Position numbers and translations under genes: made by a program
Shown here: piece after piece, positions 47,140-59,690 of the stretch
Position numbering within the stretch: the first letter of the stretch is position 1
Layout of the letters: the number at the start of each line of letters is the position of its first letter
Source of the DNA: Corythoichthys intestinalis
Taxonomy: Eukaryota; Chordata; Actinopteri; Syngnathiformes; Syngnathidae
Length of the DNA stretch: 64,000 bases
Reading direction: 5' to 3'
Assembly (NCBI RefSeq): GCF_030265065.1
Contig: NC_080416.1
Coordinates: 20,499,501 to 20,563,500, forward strand
Notes under the pieces: generated by a model
What the model saw: the letters and a program-made list of their open reading frames with translations, nothing else
What the model was told of the DNA's origin: nothing
Databases searched by the model: none

Positions 47140-47240
47140 AAAAACTGATGACGAAAAACCGATGTCGATATAATCCAATATCATTTAAAAATGCTTTTAT
47201 CGGCCAATATTATCGTCTACCTAGTAATATCGGACAACTC
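47140..47240. mobile_element. hAT-like MITE fragment
   Basis: AATATTATCGTCTACCTAG and TAATATCGGACAACTCTA resemble, inverted, the TAGAGATGTCCGATAATATC end of a common fish hAT MITE. Only about 100 bases remain. Confidence 0.4.
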
Positions 47241-47495
47241 TAAAAAGAATTACATGAAAATATCAACTATTACTTCCTGGTGCAACAGCATATTTGTCAA
47301 ACTGCATGTAAGAGTTTAAAGAGTAGTGAATAAATGTGTATAAATGTCCCTAGTTGCTTATGTTATTTTTATGTGCAGAGAAAATGCCTTCAGACAGAGA
47401 GTCATTAAATAATTTTACAACTCATCACTGAATTGATGAATGTCTTCATGCTTTCAACAGCTGCCATCCATAGAGTCTGGAAGATTCTTAGCTCC

Positions 47496-49718
47496 TCAAA
47501 TGTGCTCCACAATGCCGTTTTCACGTTGTGAATCATTTTTAGTTTCTTTGCCCCCTTCCTCCACTGTCGTATTATTGAGGTTGTTGATAGAGGCAGTGGG
47601 ATCCACACGGATCGAACTTTTGGACCTGAACTCGGACCTGAGGGCCACCAGCTGTGTCATTTCGTGTTTGTCGGCGAATACCTGCCTCATCATATCATTT
47701 TTTCTTCTATTGTGTTTCAGGATACGCTTGCAGACAAAGTAAATCATTTCACAGATGCACATTATAATACAGATAATTGAAGAGACCACCATGAAGAGAG
47801 TGAAGATTTTTTTCTCTGTAGGCCGTGAGATGAAGCAGTCCACTGTGTTTGGACAGGGTTCCAGGTCGCACTTGGACATGCGGGGCAGGTCGAAGCCAGG
47901 ATATATAAAGTGCAGGATGTAGAGAAAGCCAGCGTCAAAGGCTGCCTTAAAAATCAGGCTGACCTAGTTGAAAATAAGGAGACATGATTTGTGCGATCTG
48001 TTCTCTGACTACAATTAGTATGTACTGACTAGGGGTGTAACGGTACACAAAAATCTCGGTTCGGTACGTACCTCGGTTTTGAGGTCACGGTTCGGTTTAT
48101 TTTCGGTACAGTAAGAAAATAAAATGCAAAATATAAATGTGCTAGTTGTTCATTACACACCTTTGTGCTTTCAACAATAGGAACATTAGCCTATACAAAG
48201 CTAGAATTCTGCTCAAAAAGTAGCGGGTATTTAAAGATAATCCAACAACAATTTGCCTTTCAGACCCCGCGTATTGGTCAGCTTTCTTTCTGAAAGAAAG
48301 AAAAAAGAAGTCCTGTGCTAAAGAGAAAAGCAGTCCCAATGACAAAGATTTTAACATGTATTTTACAAATGAAATGCCTCAATGAATCATTTTCTTATGA
48401 ACGGTTTTCAAAAGCTTTATTGGTGGATTTTCTCAAGTTAAAGCGCCACACAGAAATGGATAAAAATTGTGTAAGCAGGATCTGTGTATTATTCTTATTA
48501 TTTATTTATATGGGCTATTATTTATTTTATTATGTGTTTATATTTTACAAATGTGATGTATTCATTTATATTGCATATTTTATGTTGTATAACTTTAGTT
48601 CCTATGTGAATATTAGTTCCTACTTGTTTTGTTTTGGTAGGAGGGTTTTGTATTGAACACGGGGTCGTGGATGGTTATTATTATTATTTGGTTATTATTA
48701 TTGCAGAGAAGACAGCAGTAAATCAACAAAGACAGTTCAACTGTGCCCCAATCTACCACTCAAGAGATCTGATGGACTCAAAAAGTGGGTTACGATTGGA
48801 TATTAGTTTGAAAATCGACCGGATCCACTGTATTTTTACATGAGTGACTTCCGGTCTGGCCGATCCTAGCTACCGGTAGTGGTATTGATGCAGGAGGGTC
48901 GCGTCTCACATCAAATAATAAACTCTGCCGTTCGTTTCGCGTGCGTCGTGTTGAGCCGCTTCTGGGACGTAACACGCGGCCACACTGTGACTGGTGTGCA
49001 TTGGCTGATTGACTTTAACGCCCGCGTTTCACTGCATTCTCGCGGCCACGTTGTCGCGCCGTTGACGTTTCTGGGTTATACTGTCCTACCGTGTTGGTCC
49101 TCATTTTTGTAGAGAAGACGTAGTAAATATAATCTACACAAAGAAACTGTAACCCGATCGACTCACAGCCTCGAAAAGTAAGGGTTACATTAAGTCAGAA
49201 ACTCGTTCGGTACGCCTCCGTTCCGAACCGAGCACCATGTACCGAAACGGTTCAATACAAATACATGTACCGTTACACCCTTAGTACTTAGCCTTTCATC
49301 GTAACCCTTCCATCACACCCATCCTTACCAAGTACGTCCACCACAGACCTCCGCGTTTCTTCCCTGGGTTGGCGTATAGATGAGCCCCCTTGTGTGAGGT
49401 GCTGTATGTCTGGTCTTTCTTTTCCCGGTATTTTACGTGACATGTCACCATCAAAGATGGACATGTGACAAAGATGAGCTGCAGGGCCCATAAGCGAATG
49501 TGGGAGATGGGGAAGACGGCGTCATAGCAAACATTGGTGCAGCCGGGCTGGGCAGTGTTACACACAAAGTCCTTGCTTTCGTCGCCCCACACTCGCTGAG
49601 CCGCCACTACGAACACCAACACCCGGAAGACGAAGACTATGGACAGCCAGACACGGCCGAACGCTGTTGAGTATTTGTTGACTCCGCTCAGGAGGACCTC
49701 CAATGCAGACCAATTCAT
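47496..49718 (-). CDS. Beta connexin of the GJB3/GJB4/GJB5 group, two coding exons
   Basis: Exon 1 is 49,718-49,329 (130 codons), exon 2 47,963-47,496; donor GTAAGG and acceptor CAACTAG, phase 0, joining GLWWTYL to [15 protein letters not shown]. The product is 285 residues. Start [20 protein letters not shown] is the beta-connexin N-terminus; an AG acceptor lies about 10 bases before the ATG, suggesting a non-coding exon further up. Loop 1 has C53, C60, C64; loop 2 has C162, C167, C173 (C-x4-C-x5-C) then [11 protein letters not shown]. The cytoplasmic loop is short and the tail moderate, as in beta connexins. Closest by memory to mammalian GJB4 and GJB3, which neighbour GJA4. Most mammalian connexins lack an intron here. 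The 1,365-bp intron is almost filled by a hAT-like element. The frame is intact. Confidence 0.93.
48030..49283. mobile_element. hAT-like non-autonomous element filling the connexin intron
   Basis: Ends TAGGGGTGTAACGGTACACA and, inverted, TAAGGGTGTAACGGTACATG, continuing as TCGGTTCGGTAC and CGGTTCGGAAC. The flanks GTACTGAC and GTACTTAG may be a decayed 8-bp duplication. The 1.25 kb between has no recognisable transposase, only AT-rich sequence and a GC-richer part near 48,930-49,070. It takes up over 90% of the intron between the two connexin exons. Confidence 0.78.
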
Positions 49719-50226
49719 TGTTGTAGCCTAGGTCAGGAGATCGGTAAATGAAGGTCTCAAAGGAATAACCCTATTAAAAAACGCACAACAGATGTATTTA
49801 ATTTATTGAAACCTGATTCCATAAATTAGTGAATCCAGCGAAAACTGAAATATGAAGGTTGCGAGCTTAATTTTTCTCAAAGATGTAAATTAAATGTACT
49901 GTTGTTTTCTTAAAAACTCTGTATTGTCCATATTGCTTAGATTTTAACAACCAGCACAATATTTATCATGTGCTCAACAGCTATTAATCCTGAATAATTA
50001 AACCAATTTTATAAGTAATTTCAAGCTTTCTCATCACCAACTACAAAGTTGCTCTTTTTTTGGTCTCCTGTATTACACAATACAGTGGTACCTCAACATA
50101 CGATCGCTTCGACACACAATATTTTCGACATCCGACGTAAAATTTGACTCGCCATTTGTTTCTATATCCGACGACATGCTCGAAATACCACGTTTTATGA
50201 ACATTAATTCACCTATACATTAGTGC

Positions 50227-50703
50227 TGTTAGGTCCTCTTCCCCTTCCTTCTGAGACCGGCCCACCTCAGGCAGGTGTGCATGTTTTTATTGATTGCAGG
50301 TCGGACGACAGACGGGTGGAGCGGCCACAGGTGCTAGCAATGCCAATCAACCATCCATAAAAGCCAGTGGACGCCGCCACCTCGTCGCCCGATCAACTCG
50401 TCTGGTTTCGCCGTCAGTTGCTTCTCGCATTCTTATATGATTTCCCTGATTCCCGGCTCACGACTGTTTTGCTCTTGCCCCAGGTCCTGTCTTTTGCGCG
50501 CTCCCTGTCGGACTCTACGCCTGCCTCCTTCCAAGTTTCCACGCCTGCCTCCTCCCGAGCTTCCACGTCTCACGCCGGCTCAGCTACCCCAAGCAAAGCA
50601 ACTTCTACCCGTCACGCTCTTTCTGGTGCTCGCAAATAAAATATTACTCGCCACAACCAGTTTGTCTGCACTGGGATCCCCTCCTGCTCACGCACCCCTA
50701 ACA
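50227..50703 (+). repeat. 5' LTR of the chromovirus
   Basis: 477 bp from TGTTAGGTCCTCTTCC to CACCCCTAACA. It holds CCATAAAAGCC, a TATA-like word (about 50,354), and CAAATAAAATATT, a polyadenylation-signal-like word (about 50,635). Nearly identical to 54,997-55,473. Confidence 0.96.
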
Positions 50704-50719
50704 GTTTTGATCGGGCCAC

Positions 50720-51700
50720 GATGGATCTCGCGGACAACACAGCCAGTTCGCCCACGTCACTCCTTGACCACCCCCAAGCAATGGAATACCTGTTCAGTAA
50801 GGTAACGGACATTTCTCAGTCACTCCAAGCCATCCAAGCACAACTCTCACCACTGTCTCAGCCACAAACAAGCCCATCACCGCTGCACCACGCTTCCGGT
50901 TTAAACCGCTCATCGCCTTTCACATGCCAGCCCTACGTTCCCGCACCGGCACCGTACGACGGCAATCTCGGCGCTTGCCGTGCATTTTTAGTGCAATGCA
51001 GCCTTGTATTCGAGCAACAGCCAACTACTTATAGGGAAGACAGAACTAAAATAGCGTACCTCATCGGCTGTCTTCAGGGGGCTGCTCTCGAATGGGCGTC
51101 CTCGGTATGGGAAAACGGCTCACCAGTCTCACCGGAGAAATGTGTAAAATATTTGACCACCCGGTCCGTGGCAAAGAGGCCGCCAAGCGGCTCATGTCGG
51201 CTCGCCAGGGGACTCGGAGCGTCGCCGAGTTCTCGGTGGAGTTCAGGACGTTGGCAGCTGAGAGCCACTTTAACGATGAAGCGCTGCAGGAAGTGTTCAC
51301 CCGTGCCTTGAATGACACTCTTAAAGACGAGTTGGCCACCCGGGATGAACCAGATTCTTTGGATGGTCTCATAAATATCGCGATTAAAATCGATAATCGT
51401 CTGCGTGAACGCCAGAGACAGCACCGCGAACGGCTGGTCGGCCTGCCTCCTTGCTCCACTGTCTTCCGGCAGCCAGCCCCGCTGCCTGCCCTGGCTTCAA
51501 ACGTTGAAACCGCGATAGTGCCCCCTGCTGTGGCCGCCGAACAAACGCAGTTGAAGCACACCAGGCTGTCCCAAGAGGAGCGCACACGCAGGTATGAGGC
51601 ACGTCAATGTATTTACTGTGGAGAGAGTGGCCATTTTTTACGCAGCTGTCCTGTGCGCCAAGGCTCACCACTACAGGGGCTATTGGTGAGTCACATGTCA
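50720..51700 (+). other. Gag region of the chromovirus
   Basis: Approximate extent. It has a Pro/Ser/Gln-rich N-terminal part, a capsid-like helical part as in sushi-type Gag, and a CCHC zinc knuckle near 51,607-51,648. Part of the fossil at 50,227-55,473. Confidence 0.85.
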
Positions 51701-54700
51701 CAAAATACCTCACGCAGACTGCAGCTCACAGCTACCCTCTCTTCGAGGAGCCTGTCACGCACGGTTACAGCCCTAGTTGATTGCGGTTCTGATGAGAACT
51801 TTATTGACCACGAGCTCGTGACCCGACTAGGACTGGCAACGCACCCGCTCCCCGTGCCATTGAGGACCACCGCACTTGATGGCCAGCTCCTTTTTAGCGT
51901 GGACCGGCAAACCGAGCCAGTTAACCTCCTCCTGTCAGGCAACCACCAAGAGGTGAGCACTTTTCTGGTTTTTGTAAGCCCCCGCACCCCATTGGTCCTT
52001 GGGTTGCCATGGCTCAGAAAACATAACCCCTCCATAGACTGGACCCACCTCAAGCTGACGGCATGGAGCCCATCCTGCCACACTAACTGTCTAAAATCCG
52101 CTCTAGTGCCAGTCTGTCCTGCCCAGGGCCCGGAAAAGCTAGACCTGTCAGCGGTCCCAAACTGCTATCACGACCTTGGACAGGTCTTCAGTAAAGATCA
52201 TGCCGTTTCACTTCCTCCTCACCGCCCTTACGATTGTGCCATTGACCTCCTTCCAGGTGCTGCGCTTCCCAAGGGTCGTTTATTTAACATCTTGCCGCCT
52301 GAGAGGGAGGCGATGGAAAAATACATCTCCGAATCCCTTGCCACCGGCATTATCCGTCCATCTTCCTCCCCAGTTGGCGCTGGGTTCTTCTTTGTAGGCA
52401 AAAAAGATGGTGGCCGGAGACCCTGCATTGACTTCAGAGCTTTAAATGACATCACCATCAAAAACAAATACCCTCTTCCGCTCATCGACTCAGCTTTCAC
52501 CCCCCTCCATAGTGCCACCATTTTCACCAAGCTAGACCTACGTACCGCCTATCACCTGGTCCGTATCCGCGAGGGCGATGAGTGGAAGACCGCGTTCAAT
52601 ACACCGCTTGGTCATTTTGAGTATCTGGTCATGCCGTTCGGGCTCACCAACGCCCCTGCAGTTTTTCAGAACCTTGTCAATGATGTCCTAGGGGACATCA
52701 TTGACAGGTTCGTGGTAGTGTACCTGGATGATATTCTGGTGTTCTCTCATACCCCGTCCGAGCATGAGTCCCACGTCCGTCAAGTTCTACAGCGACTACT
52801 TGAGAACAAGCTGTTTGTTAAAGCTGAAAAATGTCAATTCCACGTTTCTGAGACTACCTTTTTGGGTTACATTGTGGGCAGGGGTGAGCTACGTATGGAT
52901 CCAGCCAAGGTGACGGCAGTACTAGAGTGGCCTCGCCCCACCGACAGAAAGCAGCTCCAACGTTTTCTCGGTTTCGCCAATTACTACCGCCGGTTTATCA
53001 GAAACTACAGCCGTATTGCTGCCCCTCTTACTGCCCTCACGTCCACAGCCATACCATTCCGCTGGTCTGACACTGCAGACTTGGCCTTCAACGACCTCAA
53101 AAAACGTTTTACCACGGCGCCTGTGCTCGTCCATGCCGACCCGTCGCTCCAATTCATCGTGGAGGTCGATGCCTCAGAGTTAGGGGTGGGAGCGGTGTTA
53201 TCGCAACGTCGACCCACTGATGGCAAGGTACATCCGTGCGCTTTTTTCTCCCGCAGGTTGTCACCCGCTGAGCGCAACTACAGCATCGGGGACAGGGAAC
53301 TGCTGGCAGTTAAACTGGCCCTGGAGGAATGGCGCCACCATCTTGAGGGAGCACAACAGCCCTTCACTGTGCTAACAGACCACAAGAACCTCGAATACAT
53401 CAAGTCCGCCCGAACACTAAATCCCCGACAAGCCAGGTGGGCCATGTTTTTCTGCCGTTTTAATTTTGCCTTGTCGTACATCCCAGGTTCGAAAAACACG
53501 AAACCTGACGCCCTGTCCCGCCAATTCCAAGTCGAAGAGCCCCAGGAGGAACCCACGCCAATTCTTCCAGCGACGTGCTTTCTTGCCTCCATCGAATGGG
53601 AAATAGAGGGCAAAGTGAAGGAAGCCCACCGTGAGCATCCGGACCCTCGGGGGGGTCCTCATACTGACCTTTTTGTCCTAGAGTCACTCCGTTCTCAGGT
53701 ACTTGAATGGGCTCACTCTTCCCGCCTGTCCTGCCACCCAGGCATCAGAAGAACACTGGCAGTGCTTCGTCAGCGGTTCTGGTGGCCATCCCTACAGGAG
53801 GACACGAGATCCTTTGTTCTGGCCTGCACAGTCTGCGCTCGCAGTAAGACCTCCACAAAGCCCAGCTCTGGACTGCTCCGCCCATTACCCATCCCAAGCC
53901 GGCCTTGGTCACACATGGCCCTGGATTTTGTTACTGGCCTCCCGCCGTCCAAAGGCAACACCGTTATCCTCACCATTGTAGACAGGTTCTCCAAGGCAGC
54001 CCATTTCATACCTCTGCGCAAACTCCCTTCGGCTAAGGAAACCGCCAACTTGGTGACCCAACATGTGTTCCGTCTGCATGGCATTCCCGTCGACATAGTC
54101 TCCGACAGAGGACCGCAGTTCACGTCACAGGTCTGGAGGGCGTTTTGCGCGGCTTTGGGTGTCGGGGTGAGTCTGTCCTCTGGTTACCATCCGCAGACTA
54201 ACGGTCAGTGTGAGCGCACCAATCAACAGCTGGAAGCCGCACTGCGCTGTACTACACAGTCCCGTCCCGACACCTGGAGCGACCAGCTGCCGTGGATCGA
54301 ATATGCACACAACACCTTGCCAAACGCCTCCTCTGGTATGTCCCCGTTCCTTTGCTCCCTGGGTTACCAGCCTCCATTGTTCCCCTCTCAGGAGAGTGAG
54401 ATCGCGGTACCATCGGTCCAACGGAACATCCGCCGTTGTTTAAAGGTCTGGAAGCAGGCACGCTCGGCCTCCTCCGTGCTTCTGACAAGTCCAGGACCCA
54501 GGCAGACCGCCACCGTTCACCTGCCCCTGCCTACGCCGTGGGCCAGAAAGTGTGGCTCTCCTCAAAGACCTTGCCACTGCGAACTGAGTCCAGGAAGCTT
54601 TCCCCCCGGTTTGTTGGTCCCTACGTCATTGAGAAGGTGGTAAATCCTAACGCCGTACGCCTCAAGCTCCCTGCCCATTTTCGAGTCCACCCTACCTTCC

Positions 54701-54990
54701 ACGTCTCCCAAGTCAAGCCGGTTTCCTCGAGTCCCTTGTCCCCCCCTGTTCCGCCCCCTCCTCCGCCCTTGTCAGTCACTGGAGGTCCTGCGTTCCAGGT
54801 GCAGCGCCTTTTGGACGTCCGCCGCCGTGGCAGGGGGCTGCAGTACCTTGTGGACTGGGAGGGATATGGTCCTGAGGAGCGCTCCTGGATCCCTGCCCGG
54901 TGGGTGCTGTCGCGGGCGCTCATCCGGGACTTCCATCGTGCCCATCCTGGGCGTCTCCGTCGGGCGCCTGGTGTCGCCCGTGAGGGGGGG
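51700..54990 (+). other. Pol region of the chromovirus with chromodomain
   Basis: Approximate extent. Protease near 51,770; reverse transcriptase with YLDDILVF at 52,721-52,744; RNase H around 53,155-53,420 ([15 protein letters not shown]); integrase zinc finger around 53,710-53,850 and catalytic core 53,925-54,240 ([20 protein letters not shown]); chromodomain near 54,795-54,905 ([15 protein letters not shown]). This is the standard Ty3/gypsy order with integrase last. Confidence 0.9.
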
Positions 54991-54996
54991 GGGTCC

Positions 54997-55473
54997 TGTT
55001 AGGTCCTCTTCCCCTTCCTTCTGAGACCGGCCCACCTCAGGCAGGTGTGCATGTTTTTATTGATTGCAGGTTGGACGACAGACGGGTGGAGCGGCCACAG
55101 GTGCTAGCAATGCCAGTCAACCATCCATAAAAGCCAGTGGACGCCGCCACCTCGTCGCCCGATCAACTCGTCTGGTTTCGCCGTCAGTTGCTTCTCGCAT
55201 TCTTATATGATTTCCCTGATTCCCGGCTCACGACTGTTTTGCTCTTGCCCCAGGTCCTGTCTTTTGCGCGCTCCCTGTCGGACTCTACGCCTGCCTCCTT
55301 CCAAGTTTCCACGCCTGCCTCCTCCCGAGCTTCCACGTCTCACGCCGGCTCAGCTACCCCAAGCAAAGCAACTTCTACCCGTCACGCTCTTTCTGGTGCT
55401 CGCAAATAAAATATTACTCGCCACAACCAGTTTGTCTGCACTGGGATCCCCTCCTGCTCACGCACCCCTAACA
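54997..55473 (+). repeat. 3' LTR of the chromovirus
   Basis: 477 bp, preceded by a run of about ten G within GAGG...TCC (polypurine tract). Two differences from the 5' LTR are seen by eye (near 55,072 and 55,114). Followed by AGTGC. Confidence 0.96.
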
Positions 55474-56805
55474 AGTGCAATAATAAATAGTTATTAATGT
55501 ATACTGGTACTAGTAAGTGATCATGTTATTTTAAAATGAGAAACATTGCTCTGTGAGTCCTTGGGTGCATATAATACATTACTTAACATTAAATCACATA
55601 TACATTAGTGCATTAATAAATAGTTATTAATGTATACTGGTACTAGTAAATGATTGTTATTTTAAAATGAGAAACATTGCACTGTGAGTCTTTGGGTGCT
55701 GCTAACCTAACCTTAAGTATGGTATTAGTTCATGTGAACGTACCTCATAAGTATTACTTAACCTTAATTAACCATTACTGAACGTTTTTTGGACCCTTAT
55801 TGTAAAGTGTAGCACATGTGTCCCTTAACTAAGAAATTACAAATGCTTAAGCTCACCCCCCTTAACCTTTATTAACCATTACTGAATGCTTTTTGGACCC
55901 TTATTGTAAAGTGTAGCACATGTGTCCCTTAACTACGGAATTGTAAATGCTAAGTTATCAAACCCAAGACCCTAACTCCAACCCTATATAGGCCTAACCA
56001 AAGCATTAGTTACTGTCTGGTTATGTATTAACTAATGCATTACCTAATGTATTAACTCATGTTAATTAATGTATTAATACATGTTAGATAAGCAATTATA
56101 TTATTTATTGTAATGTTACTTAAACATTAGTTATTGTTTAAAAATGCATTAACTAATGTTAATTAAGGGACCCTTATTGTAAAGTGTTACCATGGAAATG
56201 ATAGAAAAATATGAGCATGGTGTGCGCATCCGTGAACTGGCTCGACAAGACTCCTCCTCGACCTCCATTTGCCAGACTTTATAAGTGTAGCTGACAATTA
56301 TTTTTGTGCTACCATCGCCAAAGAGACTGCCAGCTTCGTTAGGTTTTTAATCATTTGTTTCAGAACTTGTGTAACACAACACGCCTACTATCCGTCGCAG
56401 TTGATGCCAGCAACAACAGAACGTTGAAATAGAAACTAAAATCTCAGCTGCACCTTCTTACTCTGTGACGTCAGCCACGCGGTGCGTTCAGGTACGGCAC
56501 CCAACACGTCCGCCACATTAGAATTGGATTCATTACATTATTACACGAATTACTATTATTATGATTATTATTATTATATTATTCAGATTTTCATTTATAA
56601 TCTATTTGTTTTGCTATGTGTAATTGCCATTTGTAATAGTACCAGCAGTATTTATTAAAGATTTAGTTTAGGTTTTTGGGCTGTGGAACACATTAATGGA
56701 ATTATAATGTATTCTTATGGAAAAATCCTGCTCGACATACGATCATTTTGAGTTACAAACAAGGTACTGGAATGAATTAACTTTGTATGTAGAGGTACCA
56801 CTGTA

Positions 56806-59520
56806 GTTTCTGTCCTATCGCAGCTGTGTCATAATGCCTGTGATTGATCACAATTTGATGGCTCATCCTTGTCCTCCTGTTTTAGTTGTTTTGTCAATCA
56901 AATTATGTTTTAAATCATAATAAAAATGCCTCAATTCCAATGCTCTCAGTATAGCGCTATTTGCTCAAGTCATTGATTGTGGAGAGAATGGCAATCTGAT
57001 GTTAAACCATACAACAGTATAATTGCATTACACTATTGTACACTAATGGCTATAGTTAACTTCTGATAACATTTACTATGTTGTTGTGCCAAGAGTCCTC
57101 GTTATGACATTGCCGACCTACAATGTGATTTGGCACCATTCTATTAAACTCCCGCTTATCAGTATCACCATATTGCTGTGCAGATTTCAAGGTTACAGTA
57201 AATCAGATGATGTCTAATGCTTAATAAATGAGAAAAACTAACTATTCACGTTGGTGATACATTTTACTTGCATTTTCTTTGGCAATGAAAATCATGTGCA
57301 TAATATACTTTTTTTTTTTTTTAATGAAGAGAAATAGATTTTGCAGAAATGAAAAGTAAAACTGAGGGAGTGCTGAAAAGGGAATTTCCAGAGCAGGTGA
57401 GGCATGACCAGATTAATAAAAGAAGTGGCACTGCAGAATCACATACAAAAGAATTGAGATGAGAAATTGAAATGTAACACATTACTGAGAATTCATTGAA
57501 TAATTATGCTGAGATTTTCTCAATAAGGGAATAAAAATAAATTAGGATTCATTACCTCTGAAACTAGTGTTTGATGTATATAAAAATGCTCTTTTAGCAC
57601 ACGTCACTGACTTTGACTTTTACCTGGGATAAGGCTTTTGATTCAAAACCAATAAGTAAATTCATTTAGCAGCACCCAAACAGCTTTGGAGGAAAATTCT
57701 AACGTTGCCTTTAAAATTTAATGACCTCTTTACAATTATGTAAAACGAGAGTACACACCAACTCCATTCGGTTAGTTCAGGGACCTGTCATACAAGTTGG
57801 GCTAGTTTTTTTCCCCCTGTTCATCTCTATGATAATGTTGTCCTTGCGTTAAGTCCAACTTTTCCCCCCTCATTTAAGAAAAAAAATCTATTCATAATAC
57901 TTTTGACAAAATACTTTCATTTGGAGTCTAAAGCAACATAAAAAAATAATCAGTGTGCATAATGGTCAATAAAAGCATAACAAAAAGCGACTGACAAGTT
58001 TCCTATTTTTTATGATAACAGCTGATAATAGAAAACATACGTAGTTTAAAAAAATGTGTAAACAGAGAGGAATGAGAAAAAAAATAAGTATTGAGGAAAC
58101 TGAAAGACTTACACAGTATCAACATGGACGCACCTTGAGTAGTCTAACAACGACTTGTTTCAGGTTACAATTATAGGCTAGACTACAGCATGTTGATGAT
58201 GTGATGGGGCGGAGTTTACACATCCAACCAAACCCTTTTTTAGTAAATGACAGGTTAAAGTACAGCATGTTTTTATGGAAATATACAGTGTATCTTGAAA
58301 AAATGAAACATTGAAAAATGTCTCTCGTGTACTGTGGGACTTCTTTTCTTCTGTAAAGTGAAAAAACATCAATGTGGATACGTGGGTCTGAAATGTTTGG
58401 TATGAAAATCATAATATTCTACAGCACCTTAAAAAAGAACTTGTTTTGGGTACTAGAACGTACATGGACCATAATATGGCAAGTGGATCAAGTCAGTAAT
58501 GTTTACTATACGCCACACATATATTTTAGGTCATTGAGGATGTGGTAAATCATCTTTTGACACTGTTTTGTTTATTTCAAATATTGCACGGTACACAATA
58601 GTAACTCATCTGCAAAAAAACAATGTGTATAGTAAAGTGACATTGTGCTTGTAGCGCCATTTTGGGGTTAATTAAATGAACTGCAATCGGTTCAGGCATG
58701 GGGGAAATAACAAGGCCGATTGTTTTTTACTACATTGCTGTGCCTGATAAAAACAAAACAAGACAAATAGAAACCAACACATCTATTACAGTAGTAAAGT
58801 ACAGTTTAAGTTGAATTGCAACATACACTCAGCCATTTTATTTGGCACAATCCCCCTGAAAAATAAATGTGATGGAATAAAACAAATATTTGACTGTAAA
58901 TGCCACTACTGATAGTATACTAGAGAGCTTTACTATCATAAGCCTTATAAGTCGGTCAGTTTAGCCCGAGCAAGTAATAAAACGTTTTCCTCAATAGCAT
59001 ACTACTTTATTACTTACAATAACATTTGAAATTATGCTCGAACGCCACTGAAATCTGTTAGAAATACTGTATACAGTGCCGTAGAATTTAAAAGAATAAT
59101 TTCATACACTTCAAGAGTAACGTCATTCAAATGTTCATGTAAATGTGTATTTGTTGCATGAAGAATCATGTAAAGTAACCAGAAAAAAAGTCAGTAAAAT
59201 TTCTTGCCAACTTGGCACACTGCACTCAAAATAGTTTCAAGCATTCTCAGCGCCACGCCAAACTTTCTTGCATTGTTTCTCTTTTGTTAATTTGTGGTAT
59301 GAAGTATACTACTGATACTATCGCTACAGAGATACAGTAGGAATTAAGGTAATAAATTAGTAGAACATTGTTGTAATTGTGATACAATATTAAAATGGAA
59401 AGAGCACACAGAATAGAATGGCCAAAACAAGGCTTAACTACTTTGCCAGAGTAGTCACAGAGCAAGATTTCCCGCATAGCATTGGGTATAATTGCTGGGT
59501 AATGTTTTATAAGCTATTCC
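56806..59520. other. Intergenic stretch, no gene recognised
   Basis: No exon, RNA gene or mobile element is recognised in this AT-rich stretch. Short T and A runs lie near 57,309 and 58,077. Confidence 0.5.
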
Positions 59521-59523
59521 AAG

Positions 59524-59690
59524 GGCGTAGGTTTGCATAGGGACAGTAGGGACATGACACTAGCAACTTTTCAGGATGCTCAAATTGTCCCCACTAACTT
59601 TTAATCACAACACATACACATGAACCCTAGCCCCATGCCGCCTCCTTCGCCCCCTTCGTAGAAGAAGGGTATTAGAAGGTTTTTTTTTTT
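59524..59690. repeat. Probable dispersed fish repeat
   Basis: GGGCGTAGGTTTGCATAGGG and ACACTAGCAACTTTTCAGGA followed by CAAATTGTCCCCAC are words I associate with a dispersed fish repeat. Boundaries and class are not evident. Confidence 0.35.

Larger units (their letters stand above)
50227..55473 (+). mobile_element. Ty3/gypsy chromovirus (sushi-type), young, nearly whole
   Basis: 5,247 bp with two 477-bp LTRs and a perfect 5-bp duplication AGTGC (50,222-50,226 and 55,474-55,478). Order of parts: 5' LTR, Gag with CCHC knuckle ([14 protein letters not shown]), protease ([12 protein letters not shown]), reverse transcriptase (YLDDILVF), RNase H, integrase (HHCC then D, D, E) and a C-terminal chromodomain, then a G-rich polypurine tract and 3' LTR. 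The chromodomain and gene order place it with vertebrate chromoviruses. The LTRs differ at about two positions by eye, so it is recent. It looks almost whole but with about two breaks, hence probably not functional. It inserted in a tandem-repeat element lying inside a Tigger-derived element. Confidence 0.95.
50196..56189. repeat. Non-coding element with internal tandem duplications, split by the chromovirus
   Basis: Around the chromovirus lies AT-rich sequence with two tandem duplications. One unit of about 130 bases holds ATACATTAGTGCA, TATACTGGTACTAGTAA and GAGAAACATTGC, at about 50,200-50,226 plus 55,479-55,600 and again at 55,600-55,725. The other, period about 104, holds AACCATTACTGAA and GACCCTTATTGTAAAGTGTA at 55,770 and 55,874. 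The right edge GGACCCTTATTGTAAAGTGT then TACC resembles the end of a widespread fish repeat. Superfamily not determined. Confidence 0.55.
50083..56803 (+). mobile_element. Tigger/pogo-derived element, copy 4, split by a 6-kb nest
   Basis: The left part (50,083 to about 50,195) begins CAGTGGTACCTCAACATACG after TA; the right part (about 56,190-56,803) resumes near the helix-turn-helix relic (EMIEKYEHGVRIRELARQ) and ends, inverted, CAGTGGTACCTCTACATACA before TA at 56,804-56,805. Compared with the other copies about 140 bases of the family sequence are missing at the split. The pieces are 6 kb apart because a tandem-repeat element and then a chromovirus entered. Confidence 0.85.

Noticed and set aside
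50367-50639. 90-codon open frame, repeated identically at 55,137-55,409
   Set aside because: It lies within each LTR of the chromovirus; a by-product of the LTR sequence.
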